Shown here: one piece after another, positions 58,431 through 64,000 of the stretch
Layout of the letters: each line of letters starts with the position of its first letter
How positions within the stretch are numbered: the stretch's first letter is position 1
DNA from: Liolophura sinensis
Taxonomy: Eukaryota > Mollusca > Polyplacophora > Chitonida > Chitonidae
Reading direction: 5' to 3'
Assembly: GCF_032854445.1 (NCBI RefSeq)
Contig: NC_088301.1
Location: 16,297,518-16,361,517, forward strand
Length of the DNA: 64,000 nucleotides
The notes under the pieces: model-generated
Database searches by the model: none
Seen by the model: only the letters and a program-made list of their open reading frames with translations
What the model was told of the DNA's origin: nothing
Made by a program: the position numbers and the translations under genes

Positions 58431-59989
58431 TACCCGTTTAACATAGCTCGTGTCCTTCTAATATTTATACTCCATGCTACAGTGAGAGAAAGCTTGGGTC
58501 AATTGACTCAAAAATATGAGTTATACAATTGAGCTAAACTCATCCGGTTATAATGTTGACTCACTTGCTAAGGCAGATAACTCACAGGAGTCTTTCACAA
58601 TTTAGCTGACAACTCTGGTCATATGATATGGTCATCTTCCTGAGTTGTTTTAGCTCAGTTTTTCAACCCAGATTTTTGAGTCAGCTGACAAAACTTTTCA
58701 CTTTTATGCAGGTACCCCTCTTCTCCAACTGGCATGATAGCTGAAACCCACCGCGTTTGCTCATTTTGGATTGGGCTGGATCCGCACAATGTCTGCACCT
58801 GTGTCTGTCAGGCAATTGTATGATTGATACTGACTAAGATCGTTTATCAAAATGTAACGGGATAATCCACAGAACAACTATAATGATAATTAATGCTGTC
58901 CATTAATCACGAAAAGCTTGACTTTGTATGGCCTGTGATGGAATGAAGTGGTATAAAATGGTGGGCAGTAGGGACTCAGGTGCAAGCTGGATTGGCTGTT
59001 GTTTTCCTGCAACGAATGACTATTTTATAATCATACAGTTTGTCCATGAAACGACGCTCATCGCACAGGTAGAAATGAAAAATAGACAGCTTATAGCTTA
59101 GGTTCGAAATATTGTATAGCGGTCTCCCATTGATATGGCCTATCCCTGGATAGTGTCTGCTTTGTACGCTCGTGTAAACGAAACATTAATCCAACCAATG
59201 AACACTTTAGCGTTTAGTTCATTAGGTGGACCATACAGAAGGAATCGGATTTAAACTGTATGGTAATAAATTACTGGCTATAAATCAGTGAATATTCTTG
59301 ATTACCGAGTAAAAATACCAATCAGATAAACAAAAAAATGTAAATATTAATGCATGGATGAATGAATGATATTTCAGCCACATCGTGGAGAAATATTCTG
59401 TTATTGAATGAATGATTGCAGGTCTGTTTACAGATGGAGGGAATCGGACTGCGTGCCTGCTCTCCAACAATCATAATTCTGAAAGCCGCCATGTAAGTGA
59501 AATATTCACACATATATAATATGTATGTGGTATAAAGTGTAAACGGTCCAATCTAATAAAACATATAAATAAATTCTCACATATGATGCACACGTTGGCC
59601 TACAGATATATGAATATCATAATTATATTGGTGGAATATATACAAGATCGAGGTCTTCCACGAACGCTACAGTCTGCACAAACGGTCACCAAGACCCCAG
59701 AAGCAGTGAGAGCAGCGAAGTCTACGAAACCTCTGTCCAACACCGGACTTGAACTCGCACCTTATTTGTCCTCCTATACAGTGGATGAAATCTAGTACGT
59801 TTGATAACGAGAAAAATTAATTAGAATACAGTAACATCTCAGTGGATTGGTTTGCCTTTCTGTTGTAGTACATTTAAATAATATAGCTGATGCAGACATA
59901 CATTCACATGTATGTGTATATATAGGCTTTATAACAAAAACCACCTTTCACAGATCTAACTTTCATTCTTGTCTTGATTGATTCTGATT
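58431..59989. other. Non-coding stretch, possible SINE debris
   Basis: At 59655-59790 GTCTTCCACGAACG and ACCGGACTTGAACTCGCACC resemble an antisense tRNA-like SINE region, and 59285-59345 has TTACCGAGTAAAAATACCAA followed by CAGATAAACA, a faint sense SINE-1 end. Otherwise nothing recognised and no coding support. Confidence 0.4.
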
Positions 59990-61925
59990 CTGCCTCTATT
60001 TATTACGCCAAGTCCATGATTGGTGCGGGATATGTATGCGTGATTCTGCTTACTATTTATTACACCAAGTCTATGATTGGTGCGGGATAAGTATGCGTGA
60101 TTCTGCTTACTATTTATTACACCATGGTTTGTGCGGGATATGTATGTGTGATTCTGCTTACTATTTATTACACCAAGTCCATGATTGGTGCATGATATGT
60201 ATGTGTTATTCTGCCTACTATTTATTACACCAAGTCCATGGTTTGTGCGGGATATGTATGTGTTATTCTGCTTACTATTTATTACACCAAGTCCATGATT
60301 GGTGCGGGATATGTATGTGTTATTTTGCTTACTATTTATTACACCAAGTCCATGATTGGTGTTGGATGTGTATGCGTGATTCTGCCTACTATTTATTACA
60401 CCAAGTCTATGATTTGTGCGGGATATTTATGTGTTATTCTCCTTACTATTTATTACACCATGGTTTGTGCGGGATATGTATGTGTGATTCTGCTTACTAT
60501 TTATTACACCAAGTCCATGGTTTGTGCGGGATATGTATGTGTGATTCTGCCTACTATTTATTACACCAAGTCCATGATTGGTGCAGGATATGTATGTGTT
60601 ATTCTGCTTACTATTTATTACACCAAGTCCATGACTGGTGCGGGATATGTATGTGTGATTCTGCTTACTATTTATTACACCATGGTTTGTGCGGGATATG
60701 TATGTGTTATTCTGCTTACTATTTATTACACCAAGTCCATGATTGGTGCGGGATATGTATGTGTGATTCTGCTTACTATTTATTACACCAAGTCCATGGT
60801 TTGTGCGGGATATGTATGTGTGATTCTGCTTACTATTTATTACACCAAGTCCATGATTGGTGCGTGATATGTATGTGTTATTCTGCTTACTATTTATTAC
60901 ACCAAGTCAATGATTGGTGCGTGATATGTATGTGTTATTTTGCCTACTATTTATTACACCAAGTCCATGGTTTGTGCGGGATATGTATGTGTGATTCTGC
61001 TTACTATTTATTACACTAAGTTCATGATTGGTGCGGGATATGTATGTGTTATTCCGCTTACTATTTATTACACCAAGTCCATGATTGGTGCGGGATATGT
61101 ATGTGTTATTTTGCTTACTATTTATTACACCAAGTCCATGATTGGTGTTGGATGTGTATGCGTGATTCTGCCTACTATTTATTACACCAAGTCTATGATT
61201 TGTGCGGGATATTTATGTGTTATTCTGCTTACTATTTATTACACCATGGTTTGTGCGGGATATGTATGTGTGATTCTGCTTACTATTTATTACACCAAGT
61301 CCATGGTTTGTGCGGGATATGTATGTGTGATTCTGCTTACTATTTATTACACTAAGTTCATGATTGGTGCGTGATATATATGTGTGATTTTGCTTACTAT
61401 TTATTACACCAAGTCCATGGTTTGTGCGGGATATTTATGTGTGATTCTGCTTACTATTTATTACACCAAGTCCATGATTGGTGCGTGATATGTATGTGTT
61501 ATTCTGCTTACTATTTATTACACCAAGTCCATGATTGGTGCGGGCTATGTATGTGTGGTTCTGCCTACTATTTATTACACCATGGTTTGTGCGGGATATG
61601 TATGCGTGATTCTGCCTACTATTTATTTCACCAAGTCCATGATTGGTGCGGGATATGTTTGTGTGATTCTGCCTACTATTTATTACACCAAGTCTATGAT
61701 TGGTGCGTGATATGTATGTGTTATTCTGCTTACTATTTATTACACCAAGTCTATGATTGGTGCGGGATATGTATGCGTGATTCTGCTTACTATTTATTAC
61801 ACCAAGTCTATGATTGGTGCAGGATATGTATGCGTGATTCTGCTTACTATTTATTACACCAAGTCCATGATTGGTGCGGGATATGTATGTGTTATTCTGC
61901 TTACTCTTTATTACACCAAGATCAT
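59990..61925. repeat. 57-bp minisatellite, about 35 copies, with 48-bp variants
   Basis: Units carry TGCGGGATATGTATGTGTGA, TTCTGCTTACTATTTATTAC, ACCAAGTCCATGATTGG. Most are 57 bp; some lack 9 bp and read CACCATGGTTTGTGCGGG (48 bp). Both lengths are multiples of three, which keeps two frames open for hundreds of codons. A block around 60361 with the rare variant GTTGGATGTGTATGCGTG, followed by GATATTTATGTG, recurs at 61147 with its neighbours, a 786-bp offset. Not regarded as coding. Confidence 0.97.
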
Positions 61926-61932
61926 AATTGGA

Positions 61933-61933
61933 G

Positions 61934-61973
<40 letters not shown>

Positions 61974-61976
61974 GAC

Positions 61977-62007
<31 letters not shown>

Positions 62008-62115
62008 ATGTCTGTCTGTCTGTCTGTATGTATGTATGTATGTATGTATGTATGTATGTATGTATGTATGTATGTATGTATCTATGTATCTATGTATCTA
62101 TGTATCTATGTATGT
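61933..62115. repeat. (TCTG)n then (TATG)n/(TATC)n microsatellite
   Basis: About 90 bp of TCTG with a few interruptions, followed by about 60 bp of TATG and a TATCTATG end. It abuts the 57-bp array with no clear spacer other than a decayed last unit. Confidence 0.97.
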
Positions 62116-62427
62116 GTAATGTATGTTTGCGGGAAGAAATATATGTGATATACATTGTTCATATTATCAGATATCACATATTATTTTTTAAATGAATGAC
62201 AAATCGAATAAAAAAACATGATTTAAATTCAGTTTTGTATTTTATAGTTTAACCTTTTAGGAAATTATATATAAACTTTGCCTGGGTTTAACACGATATA
62301 CGTATACATGTACATGTACTTTTTGATGGTTACCGATATTAAAATAAATTCCATGCCTTGAAATTGGGGTATACGGTCCTGCAGTGCTTGGGAACATATA
62401 TGATGCGTAAAGAAGAAAATTTTAATG
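62116..62427. other. AT-rich spacer
   Basis: No recognised feature; it may include the eroded 3' end of the LINE fragment that lies next to it on the minus strand. Confidence 0.4.
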
Positions 62428-62826
62428 CTCACCCAGCGACAAGCCATATATTGCCAAGTTATGGTTAGACTTTCGGAATTTAGCTAGGGCAAGAGTCAGT
62501 TTCGGTGGAAACTCGAACAGACACTTTTCGAACACAACTTTTGTCTTTTGATTAACTTATAAAAAGCACAATCTGATGAAAAGTTAATTATATTGATTTA
62601 CATATTCTGTAGGCCTTCTTGTCATTCAGAGATAGTTTTACAATTTAAGAGGCTGACCACTTCTATTAGGCATCAAACTTAACCATGTATAACTAAATCC
62701 ACATTTATTAAGACTGTTTTTGATATCTTTTAACCTGATTGAATTACCTTCCAAAAAAGATATTTTATAAACCAGGTGGGACAACTTTGTACCACAAAAG
62801 GTCAATTTGCCCCTAAACCATATCAA
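62428..62826 (-). pseudogene. Second LINE remnant, C-terminal region
   Basis: Minus strand encodes VYKISFLEG, DIKNSLNKCGFSYTWLS and, after a gap and frameshifts, EFPPKLTLALAKFRKSNHNL and AIYGLSLG. The order (W..IK.IL..CG.SY.WL, then LP.KL.LALAKFR.SNHNLAIE.GR) matches the segment after the RT domain in LINE polyproteins of the kind seen at 57883-58430. It picks up roughly where that fragment ends, though it lies on the wrong side to be its direct continuation. The zinc-finger end is not recovered. Confidence 0.75.
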
Positions 62827-63442
62827 TTTTTCTGACCAGATAAAGATGATGCCGGCTTCAGTTGCGTCCCTTGAGACACTCTCGTTTACGCCGGTATACT
62901 TTGGACCCCGATTAGCAGCTTGAGCTCGCTTTTCAGCGTGGTTAGTTACATCTGTGTGGGAATATAAGAAAGGTACTAAATGTAGTTACATTATGTTCAG
63001 ATTGAGTACATTCTACGTTATTGTTTTTGTGCTACCAAACGGACGAGTTCATTCATTTACGAGTTAATTATTGTCGTGAATTAGATATGTGTTGTTGTTG
63101 TTGTTCAGCGTGTTAGTGTGTATTAAAAGAAGTGTTGTTCAATTGAGTTTATCGGGGTCACGAAATATGTGTAACGCGTTCAAGGGCATAGTTATTTGAT
63201 ACTGCCAATGTTTTGATAAGGGATTTGGGTCAGGCTGCAGCTTAGGTTGGAAATCCGCAGTGATAGGTGACAGAATGTTACAGTGTTATATCTATATGTT
63301 ATTGATGTTGGTGTATATTTGCTGCACGGTTCCACGGGATAGTTTTTAGGACTGAGCTTAGGTCCTTGTATTCGTTCAATGGGCTCGGTCATACTCCTAT
63401 ACCTGTACTGTACTTACAAAGAAGAAGAGGTTTTCTCCACTG
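62827..63442. other. Non-coding stretch with short (GTT)n
   Basis: A (TTG)5 tract lies at about 63091-63106. No exon recognised; minus-strand frame of 66 codons at 63192-63392 is unremarkable. Confidence 0.45.
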
Positions 63443-63602
63443 TATTTATTTATTTGATTAGTGTTTTACGCCGTACTCAAGAATATTTCACTTATATGAC
63501 GGTGGCCAGCATTATGGTGGGCGGAAACCAGGCAGAGCCCAGGGAAAACCCATGATCATCTGCAGGCTGCTGGAAGACCTTACTACGTACTTGCCGCTTA
63601 TA
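63443..63602 (-). mobile_element. SINE-1 3' half, antisense
   Basis: ATTTATTTATTTGATTAGTG, TTTTACGCCGTACTCAAGAA, ATGACGGTGGCCAGCATTAT, GGTGGGCGGAAACCAGGCAG, CATGATCATCTGCAGGCTGC and GAAGACCTTACTACGTAC. The tRNA-like head is missing. Confidence 0.92.
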
Positions 63603-64000
63603 GAAATAAAGTATTCCTCATTAGTTTTACATTCGTTTGTTTTTCATGGTGCCCTGTCAGTCTGTTGTAGCGAGTAGTTTGTTGAAAATATCAACATCGT
63701 GGTGAGGACTCGTCAAAATGGCAGCAGTAAAATACTAACAGAGTAATTCTTTATTTCTGAAATTGGTAAAACTTTGTTTACATCATTGTTTTTTTATATA
63801 CAGTACACTACATATATAGTAGTTGGACCATTATAAGGGCCTCTGAACTAAGAACCGGTAGGCCGATTCAACTGTTCCACTGTGTGGATGTCCTTGCCAC
63901 AAGTCTTTTCACAACAGCCCTGATTGCCTAAACTTATGCACTGTAGCTCTTGTGACATTAATTGCAAAAAATGTGTTATCGGTTTCCTAAACAATGTTGA
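63603..64000. other. Non-coding end of the window
   Basis: No feature recognised. A gene or repeat continuing beyond the window edge cannot be excluded. Confidence 0.45.

Noticed and set aside
60036-61019. 327-codon plus-strand open frame (and overlapping frames of 209, 144 and 274 codons)
   Set aside because: They lie wholly on the 57/48-bp tandem array and adjacent microsatellite; two frames are open at once, which follows from unit lengths divisible by three.

Overview
This window reads as animal nuclear DNA, most likely from a mollusc or another lophotrochozoan. It is AT-rich with no operon structure, no open frame that looks like an intact gene, and dense in tRNA-derived SINEs, old LINE fragments, minisatellites and microsatellites. 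The main SINE family ends in (ATTT)n/(AAAT)n and carries a core that I associate from general knowledge with molluscan genomes. The clade assignment is inference; no species is claimed.

Protein-coding content is very sparse. The best candidate is one internal exon at 47440-47715 (+), with a clean acceptor and donor, phase 1-1, three N-glycosylation sequons, one transmembrane helix and a basic juxtamembrane stretch. It looks like the membrane-spanning exon of a single-pass protein whose other exons I cannot find. Weaker exon candidates lie at 23620-23751 and 24064-24324 (+, both phase 0-0), 54440-54595 (+), 11250-11402 (-) and 40889-41051 (+). None has a recognised function. Three broken reverse-transcriptase fragments of non-LTR type are clear: 26095-26365 (+), 57883-58430 (-) and 62428-62826 (-).

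Layout: 1-6.5 kb is mostly featureless. 6.5-13.2 kb holds degenerate SINE-1 copies, two anonymous interspersed repeats (R1, R2) and a 152-bp tandem duplication. 15.1-15.8 kb is a CpG-rich patch followed by a (GT)n tract. 17.8-18.2 kb has SINE-1 pieces in opposite orientation. 19.36-20.45 kb is a roughly 36.5-bp minisatellite with higher-order structure. 21.4-22.6 kb has an inverted pair of SINE-2 copies, followed by 28-bp arrays and exon candidates. 26-35 kb contains an RT remnant, SINEs, a possible TATA/YY1 promoter-like site and degenerate repeats. 36.5-37.6 kb is a tandem duplication that includes SINE-2. 38.5-39.06 kb is a 56-bp array, 41.33-42.0 kb an 86/98-bp array, 44.4-45.0 kb and 48.1-48.76 kb two 29-bp arrays on either side of the transmembrane exon, and 50.1-50.6 kb a decayed array. 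56-58.4 kb is a nest of SINEs with a LINE remnant. 60.0-61.9 kb is a large 57-bp array running into (TCTG)n/(TATG)n, followed by a second LINE remnant and a SINE-1 copy.

I find no convincing new multi-gene system. The second-look items are the repeat architecture (frame-neutral 57/48-bp array with a 786-bp internal duplication, higher-order minisatellite, 28-29-bp arrays, inverted SINE pairs), the isolated membrane exon, and a few palindromic or promoter-like sites. All coordinates for decayed repeats are approximate because they were aligned by eye.
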